From F1-120-MAGs238 sp964484185 (GTDB lineage: Bacteria; Planctomycetota; Phycisphaerae; Phycisphaerales; UBA1924), in assembly GCA_964484185.1 (NCBI GenBank), contig CAZAEQ010000083.1, positions 1 to 6,787 on the forward strand: a stretch of DNA of 6,787 nucleotides. Direction: 5' to 3'. The notes beneath the pieces were generated by a model. It did no database searches and had not been told where the DNA came from. It saw only the letters and a list, made by a program, of their open reading frames with translations. This document shows, piece after piece, positions 1 through 6,426 of this stretch. The position numbers and the translations under genes are program-made. The first letter of the stretch is position 1, and every line of letters begins with the position of its first letter.

Positions 1-992
<992 letters not shown>

Positions 993-999
993 AGATAGT

Positions 1000-1005
1000 T
1001 CCTTT
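1000..1005 (-). promoter_or_regulatory. Ribosome binding site of thiC overlapping the upstream stop codon
   Basis: AAAGGA lies 7 bases before the thiC ATG. Two of its bases belong to the TAA stop (1004-1006) of the preceding 190-residue ORF. This arrangement favours translational coupling, so thiC output may depend on ribosomes that started at the riboswitch-controlled upstream ORF. Confidence 0.6.
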
Positions 1006-1576
1006 AGGATGGAGTCTTGATTTCTTCGTTTAGTTGTGCAGGATCAGGAAAGGCGCTTTCAATTGTGCGACGTGCACGAGCGTACCACTCCACGAGCGGT
1101 CGCCATTCCGAAGGCTCGTTGCACCACCACTTGAATGTGCTTGCGTGAAACCCGGAATCTAGGTGCAACGAGTAACTAGTTCCATCCAACCCGATTGCTC
1201 GAGGTACTGGATACGCGGGGATTGAGATTCTCGCGAGTTCAGAGACAAGTTCTTCTTGCCTTGTTCGCTCAAATATCACCTCGCGAGAGGTCACCGTGGG
1301 GACTAATTGACGTGGATGACTCAACCTTGCGACTGGAGTCTTCAGCTTTTCGAAATCAACATCTTTTTGCCAGCTCCTCCAACGAGCTACCACGAACGTC
1401 TCGTTGCCGAGTTTTCGATCGCGGACTATTTCCTTGGACGCGGTACTCAGACCAAAGACCACTGGATTCGTGAACGACGGAAACTCTGTCAAACGAAGCT
1501 TCCACTCGCCATGCAGCAACTCCCGCTCCGCCGCGGCAGTGAGCGCCATCCATTCTTTTTGTTGCTCTGCTTCCAA
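1004..1576 (-). CDS. Unrecognised 190-residue protein between the TPP riboswitch and thiC
   Basis: I do not recognise a named family. The protein is soluble-looking, with no signal peptide or membrane segment. The C-terminal third carries DGTSYSLHLDSGF (about 129-141), then FKWWCNEPSEWRPL (148-161) and a charged helix, ARARRTIESAF. A DGT-Y-L stretch followed by WW and P-x-W-x-P-L recalls small uncharacterised proteins, from memory only. Translation most likely starts at TTG 1574-1576, preceded by GGAGG at 1586-1590 with a 9-base spacer; both elements lie in the 3' arm of the riboswitch. An in-frame ATG at codon 10 has only a weak upstream AAAAAGA. The TAA stop is 11 bases from thiC. Two 60-base lines counted here have 48% and 47% GC, against 67% for one line of thiC, which hints at a different origin. 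It could be a recent insertion or a thiamine-linked accessory gene; the sequence does not decide. Confidence 0.75.
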   Translation of the reverse strand: MEAEQQKEWMALTAAAERELLHGEWKLRLTEFPSFTNPVVFGLSTASKEIVRDRKLGNETFVVARWRSWQKDVDFEKLKTPVARLSHPRQLVPTVTSREVIFERTRQEELVSELARISIPAYPVPRAIGLDGTSYSLHLDSGFHASTFKWWCNEPSEWRPLVEWYARARRTIESAFPDPAQLNEEIKTPS

Positions 1577-1656
1577 CTCGCATTCCCTCCGCCGGTATGA
1601 GCCGGATCAGGTTCGACGGGTACATCTCAGCCCGCACCTTGCGGACGCCCCGAGCT
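1575..1656 (-). promoter_or_regulatory. TPP riboswitch (THI element)
   Basis: This is a thiamine pyrophosphate sensing aptamer at the head of the thi transcript. Read on the minus strand it has the P2 arm CGGGG, a P3 hairpin CCGC-AAGGT-GCGG, the core GCTGAGATGTACCCG, then ACCTGATCCGG, a CTCATA loop, and CCGGCGGAGGGA. The last segments match the conserved CTGATC-YGG and GCGnAGGGA parts of the family. P1 forms from AGCTCG (1651-1656) and CGAGTT (1575-1580), six pairs including one G-U. The TT at the end of that P1 strand is the first two bases of the TTG start of the downstream ORF, and GGAGG in the conserved 3' segment is its SD. No long expression platform is needed: ligand-stabilised folding itself should block initiation. 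Aptamer identity is secure; the direct-occlusion mechanism is inferred. Confidence 0.95.
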
Positions 1657-1662
1657 TGCTGG

Positions 1663-1668
1663 ATAATA
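1663..1668 (-). promoter_or_regulatory. Candidate -10 element of the thi operon promoter
   Basis: TATTAT matches five of six bases of TATAAT. It ends seven bases before the first base of the riboswitch P1 helix (1656), so transcription would start at or next to the 5' end of the aptamer. No good -35 hexamer is visible at the usual distance; the GTCAAC region is poor. The site lies in the 55-base gap after the DinB-type gene and would give the thi genes their own promoter. Confidence 0.45.
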
Positions 1669-1711
1669 GGCGGTTGGAAGTGAAAGTTGACCCCTTGCCG
1701 ACCAGCGGAAA

Positions 1712-2284
1712 TCAGCCAATTGGCGGCGATTCTGTCGCACTCTGCCAATCCACTGCACTGGGCTCCGGCAGTTTGTCGCTGATACCTGGAACATTCAAAC
1801 GCCGCAGCATGTTGAGACATTGAGCGCGATGGTGATATCCGTGTGTGGTCAGATGCACGAAGACTGCGCCGCGTGTGAACGTGTACGTCTTGGGCTTGCC
1901 ATCATCGCCGGGCCAGTCGAGCGAGATCGTGGTGTGCAGCGTCGGCTTGCACGCATCGGCAACGATCAGCAGGTCTTGCTCTGCTTCATTGAGGAGCGCG
2001 AGCAGTTCATCGACACTGCGGTCTTTGTGCTCGCCGCCAACTTTGGGGAATTCGGGGAGTGTGTGAAGCATCGCACGCGGCGTGCGTTCGGCGAGACGAT
2101 CGGTCCAGCGTCGCATGACGCTGATGATGTGCGTGAGCGTGAGGTGGAGATTTCCCAGGCCCATGTCAAATTTCTGATTGAACTGATCGTGCGAGATTCC
2201 GCGGCATGATTCGAGAATCTGGCGCGTGCCCCAGGCGTCGGAGCGGATGAGGATTTCGATGGGGTCGGAGGTGAGTGTGGGCAA
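1712..2284 (-). CDS. DinB-superfamily protein (putative metal-binding four-helix bundle)
   Basis: Members of the DinB/YfiT-like fold are cytoplasmic four-helix bundles that usually hold a divalent metal through three histidines. Some are thiol-dependent transferases, and most have unknown substrates. Candidate ligands are H52 in THIISVMRRW and H148 and H152 in HLTTHGYHHRAQ, the usual third-helix pattern. The length (190 residues) is a little above the 150-170 typical of the family. The start is TTG at 2282-2284, chosen because a strong AAGGAG lies 7 bases upstream; no in-frame ATG is well placed. The gene follows alkD by 11 bases in the same operon, so a role in handling alkylation or electrophile stress is plausible but inferred. 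Despite the family name, it is unrelated to the DNA polymerase IV called DinB. Confidence 0.88.
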   Translation of the reverse strand: MPTLTSDPIEILIRSDAWGTRQILESCRGISHDQFNQKFDMGLGNLHLTLTHIISVMRRWTDRLAERTPRAMLHTLPEFPKVGGEHKDRSVDELLALLNEAEQDLLIVADACKPTLHTTISLDWPGDDGKPKTYTFTRGAVFVHLTTHGYHHRAQCLNMLRRLNVPGISDKLPEPSAVDWQSATESPPIG

Positions 2285-2291
2285 CGCGCAT

Positions 2292-2297
2292 CTCCTT
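2292..2297 (-). promoter_or_regulatory. Ribosome binding site that fixes a TTG start
   Basis: AAGGAG sits 7 bases before the TTG of the DinB-superfamily gene and shares two bases with the TAA stop of the alkD-like gene (2296-2298). An ATG directly after the SD is out of frame and too close to be used. The overlap suggests translational coupling of the two genes. Confidence 0.65.
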
Positions 2298-2937
2298 AAT
2301 TGCGTGGGTTCTTCAGACCAGTCTTCAGTTTGTTGTTCACTTCACGCTTTACACGGGCAGCCAGCAGGGCATCATGGGTTTTCAGGAATGCACGCACGCT
2401 CGCCGAGTCTTTCACCGCGAGAACTCGCAGAGCCCAGGAAAGGCCCTTGACGACCATGTCATCGCGGTCGTTGATCAGTCGTTCGCAAATCGCAAGAGTT
2501 TTCGCTGGCTCACCTTTAGGAGCGGTCGACCCGCGAGCCGCTTGGTTCAGCGACACGGTCGAAACCAGTGCCGCGCGACGATACCAGCGATCTATGGACT
2601 TGATCCAGCGATGAATTAAGGCATCATCGACAACGCCCTCGCGCCACGCTACGCCGGAAACGAAACTCGCATAACAATCGACGGTTCCCCAGTCGCAGAG
2701 GCCGACGGAAAGCTTTTGAACTTGAGCTGGCTTGGCGACTCTGACCGCCGCGGGACACGCACGCAGGAGTTCGTATGCCAGGAACAGATCGCCGCGTGAG
2801 TGTTCAATGAGCGCCCGCTGAAGGACAGCGGATGGCTCCCGCTTGAGCGTGCGCACGGCGGCGACCGCCTCGGCTCGCAAATCCGCGACCTTAAATGGTC
2901 CTCTTACGAATTGTTTGGTTTGAGCCTTCGCGGACAT
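2296..2937 (-). CDS. AlkD-family DNA alkylation repair glycosylase (HEAT-like repeats)
   Basis: AlkD enzymes are HEAT-like-repeat DNA glycosylases that remove N3- and N7-alkylated purines without flipping the base. The protein is 213 residues, close to the family's usual 220-240, and is all-helical in appearance. The catalytic region is visible as LCDWGTVD (80-87): W83 and D87 correspond to the tryptophan and catalytic aspartate of Bacillus AlkD. RWYRRAALVS (117-126) supplies the conserved arginines, and KGLSWALR (164-171) holds the second DNA-facing tryptophan, W168. All key residues are therefore retained. The start is ATG with a modest GAGG 11 bases upstream. The C-terminus ends in a basic tail. 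It is the first gene of a two-gene operon with a DinB-superfamily gene and is divergent from a VOC gene. Confidence 0.9.
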   Translation of the reverse strand: MSAKAQTKQFVRGPFKVADLRAEAVAAVRTLKREPSAVLQRALIEHSRGDLFLAYELLRACPAAVRVAKPAQVQKLSVGLCDWGTVDCYASFVSGVAWREGVVDDALIHRWIKSIDRWYRRAALVSTVSLNQAARGSTAPKGEPAKTLAICERLINDRDDMVVKGLSWALRVLAVKDSASVRAFLKTHDALLAARVKREVNNKLKTGLKNPRN

Positions 2938-2942
2938 TGGGG

Positions 2943-2972
2943 ATGGTACCTCTGAGGGATTTGTGATGCCAA
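2943..2972 (-). promoter_or_regulatory. Candidate promoter of the alkD-dinB operon
   Basis: Read on the minus strand, TTGGCA (2967-2972, five of six to TTGACA) is followed after 18 bases by TACCAT (2943-2948, four of six to TATAAT). The -10 ends only five bases before the ATG, which would make a leaderless or nearly leaderless mRNA and leave the GAGG upstream of the start outside the transcript. The 44-base gap to the divergent VOC gene must also hold that gene's promoter, so the two may overlap. Confidence 0.33.
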
Positions 2973-2981
2973 GAATGCGAC

Positions 2982-3374
2982 ATGATTACAGGCGTCTATG
3001 AAGCAGTACTTTACAGCAACGACATTGACGCTGCTGTTACTTTCTATCGAGATGTGCTGGGCTTGCGGCTTGCCAAGCCTCCCACGAATTACAGCGCGGT
3101 CTTTCGAATGTCGCCCGAATCGATGCTGATCGTGTTCGATGCCAGCGTGAGCAAACTGCCCGGCCGCGGAGCGCCGCCGCATGGAACGGTCGGTCAGGGG
3201 CATGTAGCGTTTCATATTACTCCGGGTACATATGACGACTGGCAACGGCGATTGAGCGCTGCTCACCTCATTGAACTTGAACGTGATTGGGAGCCGGGCG
3301 GTCGCTCGATCTATGTACGCGATCCGGCGGGAAATTCGATCGAACTTGTCGAAGGTCAGGCGTGGCCGGGATGA
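2982..3374 (+). CDS. VOC (glyoxalase/bleomycin resistance fold) family protein
   Basis: VOC proteins are small metal-dependent enzymes or binding proteins built from paired beta-alpha-beta-beta-beta modules. They include glyoxalase I, ring-cleaving dioxygenases and antibiotic-resistance proteins. The 130-residue length is typical of a single-chain, two-module member. Visible signatures are AAVTFYRDVLGLRL (17-30) in the first module, GHVAFHI (73-79) opening the second, and the terminal YVRDPAGNSIELVE (111-124). Likely metal ligands are E7 (in VYEAVLY, where many relatives have His), H74 and E121. The substrate cannot be read from sequence. The gene stands alone on the plus strand, divergent from alkD and ending 9 bases from the convergent DUF1572 gene. 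No good SD precedes the ATG. Fold assignment is secure; a detoxification role is only a guess from context. Confidence 0.88.
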   Translation: MITGVYEAVLYSNDIDAAVTFYRDVLGLRLAKPPTNYSAVFRMSPESMLIVFDASVSKLPGRGAPPHGTVGQGHVAFHITPGTYDDWQRRLSAAHLIELERDWEPGGRSIYVRDPAGNSIELVEGQAWPG

Positions 3375-3383
3375 AAGGTCAAT

Positions 3384-3944
3384 TCAAGGCTTCGAGGCTC
3401 CGGGGTCGAACCCCAGTCCCTTGTTGTATTCACTCGACTTCCCGCGCGGCACAGTGAGCGTTTTCCAGGATGCCCCACTTTGCGAAGCAAGCACGCGCGT
3501 GGCTTGCACAATCTGGCCGCTGTGATAGACGATATGCGAAAGTGATCGAGCAAGGGCAAGTGCGAGCGTGTGCGGCTCGCCACGAATCGTCAGCATCCGC
3601 GGCAAGTCTGAGTCGGTGCACCCAGCTAGCACAGATTCAACGACTGCCCAGCCTGCGTTCCAATCTGCCAGCAACTCTTCGCGACTCGCATAACTATCAG
3701 TGAATTCAGTATCGCGATTTCGCCACGGTTTTTCTCCATCAGTTGTAAACGGCTCCGTCCACCGCGAGCGGAGATTGCCCGCGACGTGTTTCATGATGAT
3801 CGCAATGGAATTGGTTTCAGGGTCAAGCGACGTGCGAAGCTGCTCCCACGACACTTGGCTTGAAGATTCCTCAGAAAGCCTTCGATAGCGGCGGAATTCC
3901 TGCTCGAATGCACTGATGGTGATTCTGGGGTTTGCGATACTCAT
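3384..3944 (-). CDS. DUF1572 family protein (DinB/YfiT-like superfamily)
   Basis: DUF1572 proteins belong to the DinB/YfiT-like metal-binding helical-bundle superfamily; their substrates are unknown. The 186-residue product shows the typical core NSIAIIMKHVAGNLRSRW (45-62), then TTDGEKPWRNRDTEF (67-81) and a late helix SLSHIVYHSGQIV (134-146). H53, H137 and H141 are the expected three metal ligands. The C-terminal WKTLTVPRGKSSEYN (160-174) is also family-like. The ATG start is supported by GGAGG with a 10-base spacer, located in the 25-base gap after the isomerase-like gene, with which it probably forms an operon. It is a distant relative of the protein at 1712-2284 but too divergent to be a recent duplicate. 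The last codons contain a GGGGT-CGA-ACCCC inverted repeat near the convergent junction. Confidence 0.92.
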   Translation of the reverse strand: MSIANPRITISAFEQEFRRYRRLSEESSSQVSWEQLRTSLDPETNSIAIIMKHVAGNLRSRWTEPFTTDGEKPWRNRDTEFTDSYASREELLADWNAGWAVVESVLAGCTDSDLPRMLTIRGEPHTLALALARSLSHIVYHSGQIVQATRVLASQSGASWKTLTVPRGKSSEYNKGLGFDPGASKP

Positions 3945-3969
3945 GGCAGCAACATCCTCCAGTCCCCTA

Positions 3970-4770
3970 CTACGAAAGCGCGCTCATCGCTACGGAAATA
4001 GCTGTTTCCGAATCTGTCAATCCTTTAAGATCAAGCACGATCGGCGCCGCAGCATTTGCCACCGATGCAGCGACGACATATTGCGTCAGGTCGAGATTTC
4101 CCTTTCCCAGCGGCACTCTGGCCACACCATCGAAATCACTGAGTCGAATCGATACCGGCATCGGATTCGTTCGCGACAGTTCTTTCGCTGCGTTAGCACC
4201 AGCGGCCAGGACACGCGCTGGATCAAACGCGGAGCGAAGCTTGGGAACGGAAGCACAGGCGGCACGCAGTTCTTCCGTCATGGGCCAGGAGATGAGAGCG
4301 AGCATCGCTGATGAACTGTCGGTCAGTTGCGCGATTGATTCAATGTCTTTGGCAGTCAGCGTTGAGGGCGCGAGCACAGTGACAATCGGAGATGTGCTGT
4401 CGGCAAGCGCGGCCAAATCAGAAGCAAGCGTGAGAGCTTCGCGGATCGCGGAGAACGCCCGATCTTGAAACGCGGGGTCAATCAGATGCGTTGGCGGAAT
4501 CAACAGGTCGAGACCAGCGAGCGAAAGATCGTTATGCCGCAGCAGTGAAGCGACATCACGCCGTCCGCTGCGATCGAGCATCCGCGGCCGCATTTCCGGG
4601 GCAGTTGCATCGAGCACCACGCCGCGCAAACCGAGCGAACGCACCCAGGGCAACTGCATCCGCGTGTTTGCGGCAAGGTTGGCGTTCTTGCTCTGGGGAC
4701 GAAACGAAAGCCCCGAAAGCGAAAGTGCAACGCGGCCGACAATGTCAAGGGTCTGGTTCAAGTTCACCAA
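3970..4770 (-). CDS. Sugar phosphate isomerase/epimerase-like TIM-barrel protein, apparently lacking metal ligands
   Basis: The 266-residue protein resembles the xylose-isomerase-like TIM-barrel family, whose active members isomerise or epimerise sugars using a metal bound by Glu, Asp and His residues. Recognisable parts are LSFRPQS (21-27) on the first strand, LGLRGVVLDA (46-55), AFDPARVLAAGAN (181-193), placed where relatives have D-x-G-H, and IRLSDFDGVARVPLGKGNLDL (208-228), matching the H-x-K-D and P-x-G-x-G-x-x-D segment. The expected Glu after the second strand is replaced (VVLDA), and the usual histidines are absent (DPARV, RLSD). It may be a non-catalytic relative. The start is TTG 4768-4770, or the GTG next to it; neither has a clear SD. 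A first in-frame ATG (codon 38) would cut off the first strand. It lies 21 bases from a divergent gene and probably leads an operon with the DUF1572 gene. Confidence 0.75.
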   Translation of the reverse strand: MVNLNQTLDIVGRVALSLSGLSFRPQSKNANLAANTRMQLPWVRSLGLRGVVLDATAPEMRPRMLDRSGRRDVASLLRHNDLSLAGLDLLIPPTHLIDPAFQDRAFSAIREALTLASDLAALADSTSPIVTVLAPSTLTAKDIESIAQLTDSSSAMLALISWPMTEELRAACASVPKLRSAFDPARVLAAGANAAKELSRTNPMPVSIRLSDFDGVARVPLGKGNLDLTQYVVAASVANAAAPIVLDLKGLTDSETAISVAMSALS

Positions 4771-4779
4771 TGGTAGAGG

Positions 4780-4785
4780 TATGAT
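4780..4785 (+). promoter_or_regulatory. Candidate -10 element for the membrane protein-nth operon
   Basis: TATGAT matches five of six bases of TATAAT and ends six bases before the ATG at 4792. A start site at the normal distance would fall on or next to that ATG, giving a leaderless message. The -35 position (TTCAAG, 4757-4762) is weak. The whole divergent gap is only 21 bases. Confidence 0.3.
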
Positions 4786-4791
4786 CCCCGC

Positions 4792-5349
4792 ATGAATGTG
4801 CGACTCTGGAGTTTGATGCTGGCGTGGTCGCTGGGTGCGTGGGCACTGGTGATTGTCATGAGCGGCGCGATGGCCGCGGTCATTTTCCCAACCATGAAAC
4901 AGCTTGACCCCGTCTTGCCCGAATTCGTCTCAACTCCCGGCGATCACTGGAGTCTGGCGGCGGGACTGGTGATGCGAAAGGTCTTCTTCATCAGCGATAT
5001 TGCGCAGCTAGTTCTCGCGATGATTTCCGTCGTCTCGCTGACAATCGTTTTGAAGGCTAGTGAACTTTCCACGCTGGGACGACGCGTTCTCTCGGGCTCT
5101 CTGGCTATTTCGTGCATTGCCATGCTGGCGTCGGCATTCTGGCTTTCGCCCGCGTTGCGGCGTGACATGGATGCTGCACTGATTGCGGGACGAGCGGGTA
5201 ATGCGGCAGCGATGAAAACTGCAAGAACTCAGTTTGGAGAGAAGCACAAGACTGCCACCACGTTAATGGTCACCACTCTCGGCGGCGTCGCGCTCGCTTC
5301 ACTCGCAGTGGCGGCAACACTCAAGCCATTCTCGAAGACTGGATCATGA
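4792..5349 (+). CDS. Four-helix integral membrane protein, DUF4149/TMEM205-like
   Basis: The 185-residue protein has four hydrophobic segments: about 8-33, 65-88, 97-118 and 155-176. The family resemblance lies in the first helix with its FP motif (AAVIFPTM, 28-35), the HWSLAAGLVMRKVFF segment before the second helix, the LSPALRRDMDAAL stretch after the third, and FGEKHKTAT (148-156) leading into the fourth, all usual positions in DUF4149/TMEM205-type proteins. That assignment is from memory of the pattern and is moderate; the topology is clear. Function is unknown for the family. The best start is ATG 4792; a GAGG lies 12 bases upstream, slightly far. The gene overlaps nth by the four bases ATGA, so the two are almost certainly co-transcribed and translationally coupled, though no functional link is evident. 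Confidence 0.82.
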   Translation: MNVRLWSLMLAWSLGAWALVIVMSGAMAAVIFPTMKQLDPVLPEFVSTPGDHWSLAAGLVMRKVFFISDIAQLVLAMISVVSLTIVLKASELSTLGRRVLSGSLAISCIAMLASAFWLSPALRRDMDAALIAGRAGNAAAMKTARTQFGEKHKTATTLMVTTLGGVALASLAVAATLKPFSKTGS

Positions 5350-6047
5350 TGGCTAAGAAGGCGACAACATCTCGAGTAAAGAAGAAAGAGCCCAAAGTAA
5401 CATCAGCGCAGAAGTCGCGGGCAAATGCGCTGTTTGAAGATCTGCTGGCCGCGTATCCCGATGCGCACTGCGAACTGAACTATCGCAATCCATTTGAATT
5501 GCTGATTGCGGTGATTCTCTCCGCGCAAACGACAGATGTCGCAGTAAATAAAATCACGCCCGCGCTCTTTGCAAAGTTTCCAGGTCCGCGCGAGCTCGCG
5601 GCGGCTTCGCTGCCCGAGATCGAGAGTCTCATCAAGACCATTGGACTTTTCCGAAACAAAGCAAAATCAATCAATGGGGCCGCGAAAATGATCATGGCAG
5701 ATTTCGGCGGCGAGGTGCCGCGGAAGATGGAAGATCTTCTGAAACTGCCAGGAGTCGCCCGCAAGACCGCCAATGTGCTCATGAGCGAGGCGTTTGATAC
5801 CGCTGTTGGGGTTGTGGTAGACACCCATGTCCAGCGATTGTCTGCCCGGTTCGGATTTGTGCCATTTAATGAACCTCCGCCCAAGATTGAGACAATTTTG
5901 ATGCAGCTTCTGCCGCAGGACCGCTGGGGGATGATCAGCCATCTACTTATATGGCATGGACGGCGAAACTGCAGCGCCCGAGGCGGGTGTTGCGGCGAAC
6001 ATCCGGTGTGCAAGAAATACGGTACAAAGTGCGAGAAGCGTGGTTAA
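5346..6047 (+). CDS. nth: Endonuclease III, DNA glycosylase/AP lyase
   Basis: Endonuclease III removes oxidised pyrimidines from DNA and nicks the resulting abasic site in base excision repair. The 233-residue protein has a basic extension of about 20 residues, then NPFELLIAVILSAQTTD (48-64), the helix-hairpin-helix LPGVARKTANVL (134-145) with the catalytic lysine K140, and VVVDTHVQRL (156-165) with the catalytic aspartate D159. The loop between these two is one residue longer than in E. coli. HGRRNC (204-209) opens the iron-sulfur loop. Its cysteines are C209, C215, C216, C222 and C229, which do not fit the usual C-x6-C-x2-C-x5-C; H219 and Y225 occupy the third and fourth positions. The start ATG overlaps the preceding stop (ATGA), with a second ATG directly after. 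The core identity is secure; the state of the 4Fe-4S cluster is uncertain. Confidence 0.95.
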   Translation: MMAKKATTSRVKKKEPKVTSAQKSRANALFEDLLAAYPDAHCELNYRNPFELLIAVILSAQTTDVAVNKITPALFAKFPGPRELAAASLPEIESLIKTIGLFRNKAKSINGAAKMIMADFGGEVPRKMEDLLKLPGVARKTANVLMSEAFDTAVGVVVDTHVQRLSARFGFVPFNEPPPKIETILMQLLPQDRWGMISHLLIWHGRRNCSARGGCCGEHPVCKKYGTKCEKRG

Positions 6048-6311
6048 TAAAGTGTTAGTGCAAAAACCCAGTGTTTTTACCAGAATCACAATTTCTCGCA
6101 GTTGAACTCGCACAGACCCGTATATTCTGATATGCTCGTGCTAACAGCATGTGACTCGTGAGGGACATAGGCTCCAAGCCACTATCAGTTTGGCAACAAA
6201 TTGGTATTGCGCAATGGCGAGCCGAAAGCGAGCGGCGCAGAACGTCAGTCAGAAAGTACTGACCACCCACACACCCGCCGCGCACGGATCGAATGAAGGC
6301 GTTACAGTGAC

Positions 6312-6336
6312 AGCCCCCTTCCGAAAGAATGGGGCT
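6312..6336 (+). other. Hairpin with CGAAA loop in the intergenic region
   Basis: AGCCCC (6312-6317) pairs perfectly with GGGGCT (6331-6336). A single C-T mismatch follows, then TTC/GAA, closed by a CGAAA loop. No T-run follows, so it is not a terminator by itself. It sits five bases before the next stem, as expected for domains of one folded RNA. Confidence 0.4.
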
Positions 6337-6341
6337 TGGTG

Positions 6342-6378
6342 TGCGTAGCGGTGCGGAAAAACCGCTATGCGTGATTTT
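6342..6378 (+). terminator. Possible Rho-independent terminator or attenuator
   Basis: An 11-pair stem (6342-6352 with 6361-6371; inner seven pairs TAGCGGT/ACCGCTA perfect, two G-U pairs further out) has a GCGGAAAA loop and is followed by GATTTTG with four T at 6375-6378. The T-run is short, so termination strength is doubtful. It lies 64 bases before the next start codon and could end a small RNA or attenuate the leader. An alternative inner pairing, GCGG/CCGC around AAAAA, competes with the main stem. Confidence 0.35.
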
Positions 6379-6388
6379 GTAATAAGTA

Positions 6389-6426
6389 GTTAAGAGTCGC
6401 TTGCGTACTCGGCGCAGGGACTCAAC
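6389..6426 (+). promoter_or_regulatory. Strong stem-loop abutting the ribosome binding site of the exported-protein gene
   Basis: GTT-(AA bulge)-GAGTC-(G bulge)-CTTGCG pairs with CGCAGG-GACTC-AAC across a TACTCGG loop, fourteen pairs in all with one T-G wobble. The stem ends exactly one base before the SD AAAGGGA at 6427-6433. Such placement can shield the mRNA 5' end, insulate translation from upstream structure, or act as a protein or RNA target. It has no T-run and is not a terminator. Confidence 0.45.

Noticed and set aside
1356..1582. Frame starting at the ATG right after the aptamer's GGAGGGA
   Set aside because: The spacer from GGAGG to that ATG would be only about two bases, the product has an unnatural composition, and the TTG frame gives a longer, protein-like ORF with normal SD spacing.
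3401..3420. GGGGT-CGA-ACCCC inverted repeat with a tRNA T-loop-like GTCGAACC sequence at the convergent gene junction
   Set aside because: It codes for the conserved-looking GLGFDPG end of the DUF1572 protein, no cloverleaf can be built around it, and no T-run follows on either strand, so it is neither a tRNA nor a clear terminator.
3932..4468. Plus-strand open frame of 178 codons opposite the TIM-barrel gene
   Set aside because: It mirrors the minus-strand gene, is Ser/Ala-rich without domain motifs, and begins inside the start region of the DUF1572 gene.
6151..6348. Small plus-strand open frame of 65 codons in the intergenic region
   Set aside because: It would need a GTG start without an SD site, and its product has no recognisable pattern; the RNA hairpins explain this stretch better.
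6312..6371. Resemblance of the CGAAA-loop hairpin to part of a c-di-GMP-I riboswitch
   Set aside because: Only the tetraloop-like stem is similar; the conserved core and the tetraloop-receptor arm of that class are missing.
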